Shown here: positions 44,701-55,134 of the stretch, one piece after another
Layout of the letters: each line of letters opens with the position of its first letter
Position numbering within the stretch: position 1 is the stretch's first letter
DNA from: Cyclina sinensis
Taxonomy: Eukaryota > Mollusca > Bivalvia > Venerida > Veneridae
NCBI GenBank assembly: GCA_012932295.1
Contig: JAAONU010000009.1
Location: 6,799,535-6,863,534 of the forward strand
DNA length: 64,000 nucleotides
Direction of reading: 5' to 3'
The notes under the pieces: model-generated
What the model was told of the DNA's origin: nothing
The model's database searches: none
Seen by the model: only the letters and a program-made list of their open reading frames with translations
Position numbers and translations under genes: made by a program

Positions 44701-47390
44701 AATTGTAACCCTATCTGTAAAAACGCCTTTTCAATGTCTGCAACAAGAGCTACTTTGTGCAAACGAAACCGCATCAATATTCCACAGAGATGTTGCAGAA
44801 TCACCGGACCACGATATAAGCACTCGTTCAAACTTTTGTTTTCCTTTCGTGTCTTGGCTGAAGCATCATAGACTATACGTAATTTTGTAGTCGTTTTGTG
44901 TGGAGTGACCACAGCGTGATGTGGAATATAATGGGTCATTCCATCTAGACCTTTGTGGTTCACCTTTTCAATTATTCCTTTCCTGAGCTGATCTTCCATT
45001 ACGGTGTTGTAACTTTTCATGAGCTGTGGTTTGTTGCTCATACGCGATACTGTCGACTTCAGACGACCTAAAGCTAACTCTTTGTTTTCTGGTAACTCAA
45101 ACCCTTCATTGCGCCATGGCCAAGTAACATAGTACCGTCCATTTTCAAATTTCAAGGTGTCTTTAAAAGACTGCATAGCAATATCATCATTACACTCTTC
45201 GACTTTAACTGTAATGCCTATGGACTCGACGTTCCAGAAATCTTCTAAATCTGGTTTGGTCGGCAACGCATTATCTATGCTTGAGAACGTACAATTCTTT
45301 ATGACGTCGCTACCATACGTCAACACAAACATGTTAACAGTATCACTTTGTTTATCCACTTCAGTAATCCGACCCGTTAAAATCCATCCTAACTTGGAGG
45401 CTAATAAATACAAACCAGGGTGAACTTCAATTCTTTGTGGTAACACAAAATCTAGATAGTAATCGTTTCCAACCAAAACTTCAATTGTTGATTGTTCTTT
45501 CACTGAGGGAATCGTATCTGCAAGTTCAACACTATTCACTAATTCTTGCATTGGTTTGGTCAGCGAATTAATCACAGGATTTCTCTGCATTGAGCCACTA
45601 ATAGTAGGTACAACATTTGCGATTATATTCATGTATGAACCATTTTTCAACTTGACACCTACTCTAACTGACTTTGTTTTAATTACTTTGGTATTTTCAG
45701 ATCCAAAGGTCACAAGACGTAACTCCTGCTCGTCCTCCGATTTCAAACACAATTTCTTGGCTAACCTTTCGGTGACATATGTCCTTTGAGACCCCGAATC
45801 AAACAATATACGTACCATTTCACTCTCTGATCTATCACCGCCGCGTAATTTTGTTTGCGCCGTTTGCATTAGCACCATTTGATCTGAAGAAACAAGAACA
45901 TGGTCTTCCGCTGGAATATTTTGATCCGTTTGGTATTCGCCATTTATTTCTTCCGAAAGGTGTACACTTGTTGGTCTTATTTCGAATTTCTTCGGACAAA
46001 GACTTCTGTGATGTTTATTCATTTCACCACAGTACACACACGCTTTCTTTGATTTGCATTCTGTGGACATATTTCCTTCTTTCAAGCATTTAAAACAGGA
46101 TCCACGTAACTTTCTTTTACGTTCTTCAATTGTTTTAAACTTTGTGCACTCATCGCTCCAGTGGCGTTCGCTGCAGTACCTACATCGATCCTTTATATCG
46201 CCAGAGGTTGTCCGTTTCACACTGGCTGCCAATGCTTCAGCTGAAGCCACAGGTTTATACACTGGCCTTTCACTTCTCTGTTGAGGATTTACTCTAAAAT
46301 GTGACTTGTCGTCGTGTTTTCGAAATTTTGACATGAATCCTCGTTGAATTTCCGTATGCGGTTTACTTACTTCTTTATTTTCAGCCTTTTCACGTGCTAA
46401 TACGTATTCGCGTAAAACATCCCTAAGTTTATGCACCGTCCATTGTTCTTTTGACCCTTTGTTTAACTCAATCTGCTTTAATACTTCTCCTGGAAGCTTT
46501 GAGCGAATCATTGAAACAAACACGTGTTGATCAACATTTTCATTCAACACTTGTAAACTGCGTAGATGCCTTTCTACCTCGTTCAAAAAAGCCCTTAAAC
46601 TTTCGACTTTTGTACTTGGTGATGCGATATTTATCAATTTCCGATAATGTAAATCCACGGCTTCCTGCGGATTTCCAAAGCGCTCTTTTAGAATGCCTAC
46701 TGCGACTTCGTAATTTTCATTAGACAATGCTAGTCCAGAAATGGCATGTCTAGCTTCCCCAACTACCTTTGTTTGTAGATAATTAAACTTTTCTATTTGT
46801 GACAATTTCCTGTTGTTGTGAACTGTGCATTCGAATGCGTCCCAGAACTGGGTCCATTTTAATTTATTGCCATTGAATGTGCACAGATCAAGTTTTGGTA
46901 ATTTAACAGAACCCTTTTTATGATATTCCTTTTGTTCTTGATATTCTTTTTGTTCCTTTTGTTGCTGTAATTGTTTAAACATTAACTGTTGCATTTGTTC
47001 TTGCAAATCTATTAACCTGCTATTTTCGGTTCGGACTTCAGAGCCCCTTTCATCTGAAGTTGCTACGCCTTTCTTCAATCTTATGATTTCAATGAATTGC
47101 TCTAAATCGATCAGACAGTTTTCAGCTACTCTCAATAACTCACAATCTTCGTAAACTATTTTCTCTATCATTTCAGAATCACTTTCGCCAATGGCATCTG
47201 TTAACTTACCCATCTGAACTTCCAATTTTTCACTGTAACATTTAAGCAACTTTATAATTTTATTTCCAACTACTACTGGATCACTTTCAAAACTTTCAGC
47301 AGACATGAGAAGTCTGGCTGCTTCTATCTCCACATTCAAAGTATTCCTGTATCTCGTTCGCACCGCTTTTATTGTCGAAACGTTCGCCAT
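41793..47390 (-). CDS. BEL/Pao gag-pol polyprotein, uninterrupted
   Basis: About 1,865 residues from the ATG at 47388-47390 (MANVSTIKAV); numbering below counts ten codons upstream. Domain order: N-terminal helical region, DUF1759-type gag (about 175-345), three zinc knuckles (413-425, 442-455, 461-475), aspartic protease with LFDSGS at 539-544, and reverse transcriptase (about 815-1010; D895, Y974-V-D-N). Then RNase H with D1146, E1189, D1219 and D1263; integrase with its H/C zinc site (H1462, C1497, C1500) and D1533, D1595, E1646; and a C-terminal DUF5641-like segment (about 1750-1840). It supplies capsid, protease, cDNA synthesis and integration. Oddities: the second knuckle has Asn450 where His is expected, and the catalytic box is YVDN, not YVDD. 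No stop or frameshift is present, so the element may still be active. Confidence 0.96.
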   Translation of the reverse strand: MANVSTIKAVRTRYRNTLNVEIEAARLLMSAESFESDPVVVGNKIIKLLKCYSEKLEVQMGKLTDAIGESDSEMIEKIVYEDCELLRVAENCLIDLEQFIEIIRLKKGVATSDERGSEVRTENSRLIDLQEQMQQLMFKQLQQQKEQKEYQEQKEYHKKGSVKLPKLDLCTFNGNKLKWTQFWDAFECTVHNNRKLSQIEKFNYLQTKVVGEARHAISGLALSNENYEVAVGILKERFGNPQEAVDLHYRKLINIASPSTKVESLRAFLNEVERHLRSLQVLNENVDQHVFVSMIRSKLPGEVLKQIELNKGSKEQWTVHKLRDVLREYVLAREKAENKEVSKPHTEIQRGFMSKFRKHDDKSHFRVNPQQRSERPVYKPVASAEALAASVKRTTSGDIKDRCRYCSERHWSDECTKFKTIEERKRKLRGSCFKCLKEGNMSTECKSKKACVYCGEMNKHHRSLCPKKFEIRPTSVHLSEEINGEYQTDQNIPAEDHVLVSSDQMVLMQTAQTKLRGGDRSESEMVRILFDSGSQRTYVTERLAKKLCLKSEDEQELRLVTFGSENTKVIKTKSVRVGVKLKNGSYMNIIANVVPTISGSMQRNPVINSLTKPMQELVNSVELADTIPSVKEQSTIEVLVGNDYYLDFVLPQRIEVHPGLYLLASKLGWILTGRITEVDKQSDTVNMFVLTYGSDVIKNCTFSSIDNALPTKPDLEDFWNVESIGITVKVEECNDDIAMQSFKDTLKFENGRYYVTWPWRNEGFELPENKELALGRLKSTVSRMSNKPQLMKSYNTVMEDQLRKGIIEKVNHKGLDGMTHYIPHHAVVTPHKTTTKLRIVYDASAKTRKENKSLNECLYRGPVILQHLCGILMRFRLHKVALVADIEKAFLQIGLQLDQRDVTRFLWLKDIDNPVVNLSNIQEYRFCRVPFGVISSPFLLGATVQSHMDTYDSKLAKQVNDNIYVDNLITGTKNDSEAIHFYKEVKSMFKEASMNLREWISNSEIVYSYIPDGDRAVSEFMPVLGLGWNPKDDTISLKPSETIHVKHSTKRSILKSVASKFDPLGLFSPVLLNGKLLIQRLWQKGLDWDDPVSEEDVLQWNMIESDLEKLSSHKVQRCVTSDDEKGLNYSLMCFCDASQKAYSAAVYLLHSTTEGVKVELIFSRSRLAPVKGMTIPKLEIMAVLIGVRCMKFAQCQLKLPLEHLRLYTDSQCVLQWISSNKDLPVFVKNRVNEIKSHGDITFSYVKTDENPADVATHGTTLKRLAENSLWWHGPIWLTSLVFNDATAVAPGRCKSNTCENVHFEQVQGELNSCILGGNTSKFETVAPFEIDCERYSSLSKLIRVTTYARRFITNLKRGGNKLIGPLTTSEIRSAETSWIVHIQRKHHSDVVSAISDKRSNNLQRQLGIFLDSDGILRCRGRLQYAELSESSRHPILMPRKDRYTQLLIKKHHVGIMHCGVSQTLSNLRYKYWIPQGRATVKSVLRQCGVCRHYEGGPYKVPDMPPLPKLRVTSSLPFTNTGLDYLGPLYVKSSGERKKIWVCLFTCLVTRAIHLELVEDMSSVQFLLAFRRYIAQRGVPCVVISDNALQFKTVNATLDLLWSRMLKSESVLNYMSEKKIKWHYIVERAPWFGGFYERLVGLVKRSLRKTLGRKLLTLIQMTTTLKEIEAVVNARPLVYVDDDINSNITLTPSHFLTLNPRVSAPEWDSDENDNSYVPSENFAEKLLEMWHKGKRLLDKFWTIWRDEYLLSLRERTQTKLKTARIQATVEPCVGDVILVKDDLPRSCWKMGKIAALIKSSDGNIRSAEVQLPSGRVIKRSLTLLFPIETSVQQENCAEHSENFKLSSTRPVREAAKRAVERIKQWI

Positions 47391-47500
47391 CTCGATATGA
47401 CAATTAACAACTTTAAACACTTGCGTTTTAAATTTCTTTAAACCTTTAATTTAACACATGAAATTTTATTTTCCAGTTGCACTTTCATTTTTCCGACTAT

Positions 47501-47518
47501 TCCCGGGTTCCGGCACCA
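47501..47518 (-). other. Primer-binding site of the BEL/Pao element
   Basis: On the coding strand the sequence is TGGTGCCGGAACCCGGGA. It starts with TGG, as expected for pairing to a tRNA CCA end, and lies five bases after the 5' LTR. The complementary tRNA would end CCGGCACCA. The tRNA species was not determined. Confidence 0.8.
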
Positions 47519-47523
47519 AACAA

Positions 47524-47871
47524 TGTGGCGACGTTTTAGACCACATTGGAATTTTAACACACATTTTAAAAACCAAATTTCGGGAGAGCTATATAAAATC
47601 CAAGTAAAAGTAATCAGTTTCCCAATGAAATTTATTCCATGTTATAATGTATTTATTCCGTATGTAACATATCAAACTAACTGAAAAGGGCTAAAAAAAA
47701 GAGAAAAAGTTGCGCCTTATATACTAGTTACATTACATAAGTAGACTAAGTCACATAAAAAGCATGGAAAACAAGAAAAACATGCACACCGACGGCCGGC
47801 ACCGCCGACACCAACACCGCCGGTAGTCACGCACCGGCGGGACATTAACCAAAATCGTGACATTCACGACA
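47524..47871 (-). repeat. BEL/Pao 5' LTR
   Basis: 348 bp, coding-strand ends TGTCGTGA and CGCCACA. It carries a GC-rich part with palindromic CCGGCGG/CCGCCGG blocks, followed by a TATA box and A/T-rich R-U5-like sequence. Confidence 0.95.
47715..47724 (-). promoter_or_regulatory. TATA box in the 5' LTR
   Basis: The coding strand reads AGTATATAAGGCGC, a good TATA match. It is positioned inside the LTR so that transcription would start upstream of the AATAAA signals. The same sequence is at 40181-40190 in the 3' LTR. Confidence 0.7.
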
Positions 47872-50172
47872 GTGTAAGAGATTCCCTAGATGTAATAGAT
47901 TTACTGAGGATACAGCTCATGTGTAAGAGATTCCCTAGATGTAATAGATTTACTAAGGATACAGCTCATGTGCAAGAGATTTACTAGATGTAATAGATTT
48001 ACTGAGAACAAAGATAATGTTAAAGAGATTCCCTAGATGTAATAGATTTAATGAGAATAAAGCTAATGTGTAAGAGATTCCCTAGATGTAATAGATTTAG
48101 TGAGGATACAGCTCATGTGTAAGAGATTCCCTAGATGTAATAGATTTACTGAGGATGGAGCTCACGTGTAAAAGATTCCCTAGATGTAATACATTTACTG
48201 AGGATACAGTTCATGTGCAAGAGATTTCATTGATGTAATAGATTTACTGAGAACAAACATAATGTTAAAGAGATTCCCTAGACGTATTAGATTTACTGAG
48301 AATAAAGCTAATGTGTAAGAGATTTTCTAGATGTAATAGATTTACTGAGGATACAGCTCGTGTCTAAGAGATTTACTCGTTGTAATTGATATACTGAGGA
48401 TACACTCATGTGTAAGAGATTTCATAGATGTACTAGATTTACTAAGAATAAAGCTCATGTGTAAGAGATTTTCTAGATGTAATAGATTTACTGAAAATCA
48501 AGCTAATGTTTAAGAGATTCCCTAAATGTTATAGATTTACTGAGGATACTGCTCATGTGTAAGAGATTCCCTAGATGTAATAGATTTACTGAGGGTACAG
48601 CTCATGTGTAAGAGATTTACTAGATGTAATAGATTTACTGAGGATACAGCTCATATGTCAGAGATTCCCTAGATGTAAAAGATTTACTGAGGATAGAGCT
48701 AACGTGTAAGAGATTCCCTAGATGTAATAGATTTACTGAGAACAAAGATAATGTTGAAGAGATTCCCTAGATGTAATAGATTTATTGAGAATAAAGCTAA
48801 TGTGTAAGAGATTTTCTAGATGTAATAGATTTACTGAGGATGCAGCTCATAGGTAAGAGATTAACTAGATGTAATAGATTTACTGAGGATACAGCTCATG
48901 TGTAAGAGATTTCATAGATGTAATAGATTTACTAAGAATAAAGCTCATGTGTATGAGATTTACTAGATGTAATAGATTTACTGAGAATAAAGCTAATGTG
49001 TAAGAGATTCCCGAAATGTAATAGATTAACTGAGGATACAGCTCATGTGTAAGAGATTCCCTAGATGTAATAGATTTACTGAGGGTACAGCTCATGTGCA
49101 AGAGATTTACTAGATGTAATAGATTTACTAAGAACAAAGATAATGTTAAAGAGATTCCCTAGATGTAATAGATTTACTGAGAATAAAGCTAATGTGTAAG
49201 AGATTCCCTAGATGTAATAGATTTACTGAGGATACAGCTCATATGTAAGAGATTTACTAGATGAAATAGATTTACTGAGGATGCAGCTCATAGGTAAGAG
49301 ATTTACTAGATGTAATAGATTTACTGAGGATACAGCTCATGTGCAAAAGATTTACTAGATGTAATAGATTTACTGAGGGTACAGATCATGTGCAAGAGAT
49401 TTACTAGATGTAATAGATTGTCTGAGGGTACAGCTCATGTGTAAAAGATTTCATAGATGTAATAGAGTTACTGAGGGTACAGCTCATGTGCAAGAGATTT
49501 ACTAGATGTAATAGATTTACTGAGGATACAGCTCATGTGTAAGAGATTTACTAGATGTAATAGATTTACTGAGAACAAAGATAATGTTAAAGAGATTCCC
49601 TAGATGTAATAGATTTACTGAGAATAAAGCTAATGTGTAAGAGATTTTCTAGATGTAATAGATTTACTGAGGATGCAGCTCATAGGTAAGAGATTTACTA
49701 GATGTAATAGATTTACTGAGGATACAGCTCATGTGCAAAAGATTTACTAGATGTAATAGATTTACTGAGGGTACAGATCATGTGCAAGAGATTTACTAGA
49801 TGTAATAGATTGTCTGAGGGTACAGCTCATGTGTAAAAGATTCCCTAGATGTAATAGATTTACTGAGGGTACAGCTCATGTGCAAGAGATATACTAGATG
49901 TAATAGATTTACTGAGGAAACAGCTCATGTGTAAGAGATTCCCTAGATGTAATAGATTTACTGAGGGTACAGATCATGTGCAAGAGATTTACAAGATGTT
50001 ATAGATTTACTGAGGATACAGCTCATGTGTAAAAGATTCCCTAGATGTAATAGATTTACTGAGGGTACAGCTCATGTGTAAGAGATTTCATTGATGTAAT
50101 AGATTTACTGAGGATACAGCTCATGTGTAAGAGATTCCCTAGATGTAATAGATTTACTGGGGATACAGCTCA
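47872..50172. repeat. 49-bp minisatellite, right part
   Basis: About 47 copies of the same 49-bp unit as 39225-39988. A group of units recurs at 392 bp (8 x 49): the variant gaggatgcagctcatagg at about 49277 returns at about 49669 with the same following variants. This shows block-wise amplification. The reverse open frame at 48880-49137 arises from the repeat and is not a gene. Confidence 0.95.
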
Positions 50173-51708
50173 TATTCAAGCTCTTCAATCTGATCTTCGC
50201 AAAATTGTATTCCATTTGATATATTATATTGTGAAGACAGTCTGAGCCACAGCCTGCCAAAGTAAGTTGTAGTCATACCGGTAAATAAGTTCTACATTCA
50301 TGGCTTACTAGAATCTGTGTTATATGCGAAAGGGTTTTCAGCGGTGAGAGGTTTTAACCATTGCATAGGATTTTCAAAGCTCAAGAAAAAGGCTACTTAG
50401 AAGTCAGCTCCAAAAAAAATAAAAAGAAAAGAAAAAAAGTGTATTTTCAAAGAAAAAAATGCTCATTTCTCCAGATCAGTAATTGGTATCATGAAGAATT
50501 AGTTTTGTTGTTCACATGAAGGCTGTTTTAAATACACCAAGTTACCCGTAACAAAACAGTCAAAATCTCACTTACGAGGTTTGCAAATCCATTAGTGGAA
50601 GACAGTATTGGTTTGAAACCCTCTATGGGTGAAAACCTCCATAGCGACTTTGCGCACACTTCCTGAGTAAGTATTGGTTTCAACACCATGGCGTATCATC
50701 TGTTTTTTTTTATTGTAAGACCCAGCATCATACTGAAATTTTTAGCATCTTGTAGTGTCAAAATACTTTCTTTTAGCATTATACAGGGTGATGAAAATTA
50801 GTTTCAGCATCATACAGGTCATACAAAATAAATCCTGTGTCATGCTAAAAAAACAGTTTATTTTGTACGCCAAACAATACAGGAAGAAGTATTCAATTCA
50901 GATAAATTCAAGATGCACAATGTCCAGTCCATGTTAAAATATATTTAAACTAAGGTTGCGCAGATCTGAGAAATTTGAATAAATAGCAGAAAAAGGAAAG
51001 TTTTGGCTTGAATTATTTTAGTCGACTTAACATTTTTTTAAAGATAAGAGAAAAAAAATCTCCAATAAATTTACCTTACCTAAGTTATTTTTTTCTTATA
51101 TTTGAAACAAACAAGGTTTGTTAAAATGATTTATAAAAGGTAATATCTGAAGACAGCTGTTTTAATGGTGTGAATTTAGTTTTTATTATACAGATGTAGC
51201 TATATATATAAAAAAAGATTTTTGTGTTAATAACTGTCTAGATTTCTTAGAATTTCCATACCGATAATGATGCCGACTGGTCACGCACTTGTATTTGTAG
51301 AGTAAGTTATGCTAGCAATTAATTTCCCATACTGAGCATTACTTCGATAGATGAACTTCGTAGCGGGGTATATTCGCCAATATCACGCTACGACTTTGTT
51401 AATTATCCCCCGCTGAATGGCGAGGGATATTTGATATTTGAAGTTGCCAGAAAAAGACACTTAATTGTTGGAAGAAAACAAATCAAATGATATATCATGA
51501 TTACTGCCCCTATCTTATGTACAATCGCTACGTTACGGCTTGACATCAACCATGATTGAGAGTTTGGAAAAAAATCAAACACTGCATGAAGAGTCGCGTC
51601 TACAAAATTCTGCTAACAGACAGTAGGCAAAGCGGGTTTACGATTATAATAATTCTATATTTCTTTTTTCATGCTAGAAGCAGTGTATATTGATTTAATG
51701 CAAATAAA
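50173..51708. other. Non-coding, nothing recognised
   Basis: AT-rich sequence with poly-A stretches near 50400-50460. No supported exon on either strand. Confidence 0.35.
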
Positions 51709-51794
51709 TGTTGTTGTTGTTGTTGTTTTCTTCTTCTTCTCCTTCTTCTTCTTCTTGCTGCTGCTGCTACTACTACTGCTGCTGCTGTTGTTAA
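51709..51794. repeat. Compound trinucleotide microsatellite (TTG)n(TTC)n(CTG)n(CTA)n
   Basis: Successive ttg, ttc, gct and cta runs cover about 86 bp. The poly-Val/Phe/Leu frame at 51671-51868 is due to this. Confidence 0.9.
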
Positions 51795-52776
51795 TGTTAA
51801 TACTGTCTTTTCTTGTGCGAAAGAAATATTTTATGAAAGAAATGCTAAAGAAAATGAAATTTGTTTAAATAACAAAGTTTGTAATTGAATCCTGATTTAA
51901 CCTAACAGTTAATTGTTCTAGTACAAGCACTGTTCCGTAACGGTTTTAAATAGTCTAAAATTTCAACGATTTACCTGGGCTGATAATCGATTTACAGACC
52001 TCGTATAATTGGAAGACGTTTTACAATTTTTAATACTTGTTCTTTGTTTTTTGTATTTATCTCTCGGAAAACCAAGTTTTCGGGTAAGTAAAGTTATTTT
52101 ATATTGTAAAGTTAAGTCAGTAAAATGCATTATTTTTTGGCTGCTGGGTCGGTTTTTGTCTCTGTGATTTTGGAGCGCAATGGAAAGCGCCTGACTTTGG
52201 ATGTTTTAATTGATTTAATTGATTTTAAAGTTCTCAAAGTCACAATCATATCGAGCACTGGTGGTCATTACATTGTTTCTGAGAAGAGCTAGACCCCCAT
52301 TCCCCCAGAGTACTGCCAAAAATCTTTCAGCGCTGTATTTTTTTGTTTTTTAAAACACATGTTGTGTACAGCTGTGTGCGAATTTCTGCTATCTGACTAT
52401 GTTCAAATTTCTAGAAAGTCATTTTCTATACGTCATTGACATTTTGAAATATTTTAAAGAGAAATGGTTTTTGTTTCAATCAAAATATGTTTTATAAAGC
52501 ATTTTCATATTTAATTACTTGTGAAATAATCGTCATGTAAACGTAGCGACAAAATGCCTGTCTCATAAGTCCTCAACAATTTTTGTCTTTTGAATGTTTG
52601 AGCAAGATTTGTTCAGTATTTCCTAAGATCGCGTCAAACAAGTCTACGGGGAAAATAAATCTAACAATGGGACAACCAGCCCAGTAGAAATTAGTTCAAT
52701 GACTTAATATCGACGATTCGTTCCCTGGGAGGACACCTGTCTTTGCTAACATTTCAATTTTTGTTTATCTTTACAG
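51795..52776. other. Upstream region of the TRIM-NHL gene
   Basis: No gene was recognised. A tttgtttatctttacag acceptor-like sequence ends at 52776, seven bases before the ATG, so this stretch is probably a 5' intron with a non-coding first exon further upstream. Confidence 0.45.
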
Positions 52777-53155
52777 TACGAATATGTCGGCACTTTTGGC
52801 CTCACCTTTTACCACAGGTGGGAAAGAACTCACTTCTCCGAGGACTACAACACAAAAAGTGATTACGTCACCCCGTGTTACAAACAAAACGCTGAAAGAG
52901 AGTGAAGAGACAGAAGACTGTAGTCTGTGTCTGAAAACATTCACAAACCCCAAAATTCTTCCATGTTTCCACACATACTGTCTGAAATGTCTGCAATCGT
53001 ACGTAGAGGCCAACGCACATAACCAGAAATTCGCGTGCCCACTGTGTGCGTTCGAGTGCATGATCCCGCCAGGTGGCGTTAATGACTTGCAGACGAACTT
53101 TTACATCAAGGCGGCACAGACGAAATCAAATATTGCTGCTAACAGTCCGTGCGAG
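52777..53155 (+). CDS. TRIM-NHL E3 ubiquitin ligase, exon with RING finger
   Basis: The coding part starts at 52784 (MSALLASPFTTGG) and the exon ends at a gtaatt donor, phase 0. The RING is C46-x2-C49-x11-C61-x-H63-x2-C66-x2-C69-x15-C85-x2-C88, a complete C3HC4. It binds E2 enzymes and makes the protein a probable ubiquitin ligase. Seven exons join in frame to give 665 residues: RING, B-box 1, B-box 2, coiled coil, NHL. This matches the TRIM2/TRIM3/TRIM32/TRIM56/TRIM71 group, but I see no filamin domain, so no single orthologue is named. Such genes are expanded in bivalves. The open frame runs past the donor into the intron; that extension is not coding. Confidence 0.92.
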
Positions 53156-53517
53156 GTAATTTTCGGTTTCTACAGAAAGCTTTCCTCATGTGCTCATATT
53201 GTAATGGAAGAACCCTTTAAATTAGATACACATCATCCATACAGTATACACATCTTGTCAGGAAACGAGCTGAATACTAAAATATTTAGCAAACTTCTCA
53301 TTGTTTCATTAGCAGAGGTGCTATATATGCTAAATACAAAGATTATTGGTTTAATCATACACGAAATAAAATTTAGCGGTCATACGATGTAGATCTATGC
53401 GGTTTCCAATAGTTTTTTTTTCTGTATTTTACAGTCTCACGGTCCTGAAAACCGATCTAAACCACAGGCAATATATTAAACTCCATTGATTTGTTATTTT
53501 CGAACCGTATCTTCTAG

Positions 53518-53704
53518 GTCTGTGACGATGGTTCACGTGCAGAGAAAAGCTGCCTGGAATGCGAACAAAATCTGTGCCAGAACTGTAGCAGAAGCCATCT
53601 TAAGATGAAATCGTCACGTGACCATCACCTCGTCTCCTTGAAGGAAAGATCACACGCAGGTGAAGGGCAAGTGACCAGCAAATCTTTCTGTGAGAAACAT
53701 AAAG
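53518..53704 (+). CDS. TRIM-NHL, exon with B-box 1 and start of B-box 2
   Basis: It begins after a tatcttctag acceptor in phase 0 and ends before gtaaca in phase 1. B-box 1 is C136-x2-C139-x4-C144-x2-C147 with H151 and H160/H161, preceded by C126. The exon ends inside B-box 2, at C182-x2-H185. Confidence 0.92.
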
Positions 53705-54053
53705 GTAACAATCTGAATTAACGTATTGTAGATGCCGTGAAAGTAAAAACAAATGTTTTTAATAAATAATAACCTTGGTCGCGCGAACCTGTGCAAACTT
53801 GATTTTCCTTAATACCCATGTATTTGGTCTTCAATGCTGTATCTGTGATTCTAGTCTCGACTGGTTATAGATGGTAGTTTCCTGCGCAGACTAAATCTCT
53901 GTGTTTTTTTTAATATTATTTCAATCTATTTTATTGTATTTTATTTTTCGGAATGCCGGCTAAATTAGTATCAGTCTGCTTTAATTAACACGAAACCATA
54001 ACAACCAAATAAGATAAACAAATAAAAGCACATGCTGTCTTGCAAACTTTCAG

Positions 54054-54307
54054 GTGATGAGCTGAGTTTCTACTGCCGGAAATGTTCGATCCCCATATGT
54101 CTCCGTTGCAAGGTCACAGTCCACGAGCAACACACGAGCGAGGACCTAGCCGATGTCGCCGCTGAGATACGTGTCCTACTCACGGACATGTTAAAAGGAG
54201 CACAAAATGTTCTCCCAAAGTTTCATGGTCATTTGAACGATGTCACCTTCTACAGCGACCACCTTGAGAAAGAACGAGATAAATTAAAGGAGGAAATCCT
54301 TGAACAG
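54054..54307 (+). CDS. TRIM-NHL, exon completing B-box 2 and starting the coiled coil
   Basis: An acceptor aaactttcag and a donor gtagac flank it; phase 1 in, phase 0 out. It contributes C194-x2-C197-x4-C202-x2-C205-x4-H210-x2-H213, which completes B-box 2 across the splice junction. It continues into a helix ending KERDKLKEEILEQ. Confidence 0.92.
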
Positions 54308-54314
54308 GTAGACA

Positions 54315-54565
54315 AATATATTCTTGTTAGGTCATAGGGCCTTGCTCAAATTTCAAAAACCTACCCGTTTTCGGGAATTGACATTTGATAAATGTCTACA
54401 TCGTCTAAGGGTCATTTGTTCCCAACTTTTGATTGCGGAGAGATTGGTAAGTAAATTTGTTGGATACCGAGGAACACTTGTTAGGTGGACTGATTCGCGG
54501 GATACGATTAAAGGGAGATTGAAACTTGCGTTATTATAAGCCCCTAGTAAAACCAGACAAACAAA
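54315..54565 (+). repeat. SINE in a TRIM-NHL intron
   Basis: It shares gttaggtggactgattcgcg, gcgttataagcccc-like end and an acaaacaaaa tail with the reverse-oriented copy at 63785-63990 (gttaggtggactgactgccg, gcgttaaacccc, acaaacaaac). The open frames at 54324-54539 and 54353-54622 come from it. Confidence 0.7.
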
Positions 54566-54975
54566 AAGTTGTCTATATAGTCGGGTGGTAGATACTAGAC
54601 AGTCAAAAATGTACCACGACATTCAACAGGATGAGATCAGAGGACAAACTACAGAGCTGTTTGATGATGAAACATAGGAATTACTGTCCAAGATTTAACA
54701 TTCCCAAAACATGAGGGCGAATTGAAATAGTTTTGATGTAAGGGAAATTGTCTTCCATGAAGTCAGCTGCTAGTCATGCCCACAGACATTGCCCTTTTTT
54801 CATTTTTCCTAAATATTTTATTCTCATTTACTTGAAAGTTTAAAGTGATAGCAGATTTCCGTAACAAAGTCAAACATCGAAGATTTTGAAAAATAATCGG
54901 TATTTCAAAGCACAAAAAACAAGTTTCTGAATGGTTTGTTCAAGCTCCTTGACACAATTAACTTTTCATAAACAG

Positions 54976-55134
54976 ACGAAAAAACTGCACCAAACGATAG
55001 ACGAACTGTCGAGAAAGATGGTGGCTGATGTTGAGGACGAGTACTGTGTAGAAATGGCAAGACTTGGTACAAGACGTAACATGATCAGTGATAGGACAAC
55101 TTCTTTTTCGTCCCAGCTACATTCAGCCAATCAG
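54976..55134 (+). CDS. TRIM-NHL, coiled-coil exon
   Basis: 159 bp, phase 0 at both ends, between a ttttcataaacag acceptor and a gtacta donor. It encodes 53 residues beginning TKKLHQTIDELSRKM, a helical segment that extends the coiled coil used for TRIM dimerisation. Confidence 0.9.

Larger units (their letters stand above)
39989..47871 (-). mobile_element. Full-length BEL/Pao LTR retrotransposon
   Basis: A 7,883-bp element reads on the minus strand. It has near-identical LTRs starting TGTCGTGA and ending CGCCACA on the coding strand, and a 5-bp target duplication gtgta (39984-39988 and 47872-47876). It also has a primer-binding site next to the 5' LTR, a long intact gag-pol frame, and a second ORF between pol and the 3' LTR. 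Integrase, RNase H and reverse transcriptase order and motifs are those of BEL/Pao (Belpaoviridae). It sits inside the 49-bp minisatellite. The LTRs differ by only one base in an A-run, so insertion was recent. Confidence 0.97.

Noticed and set aside
48880..49137. An 85-codon reverse-strand frame in the minisatellite
   Set aside because: It is periodic with the 49-bp unit and has no independent coding signal.
47872..50172. Regularly spaced repeats resembling a CRISPR array (also 62284-63195)
   Set aside because: Units are directly tandem with no unique spacers, and the genome is an intron-containing animal genome. These are minisatellites.
53156..53392. Extension of the RING exon's open frame into a longer 202-codon protein
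   Set aside because: A gtaatt donor at 53156 and a matching acceptor at 53516 place the B-box in phase. The extension is AT-rich intron sequence.
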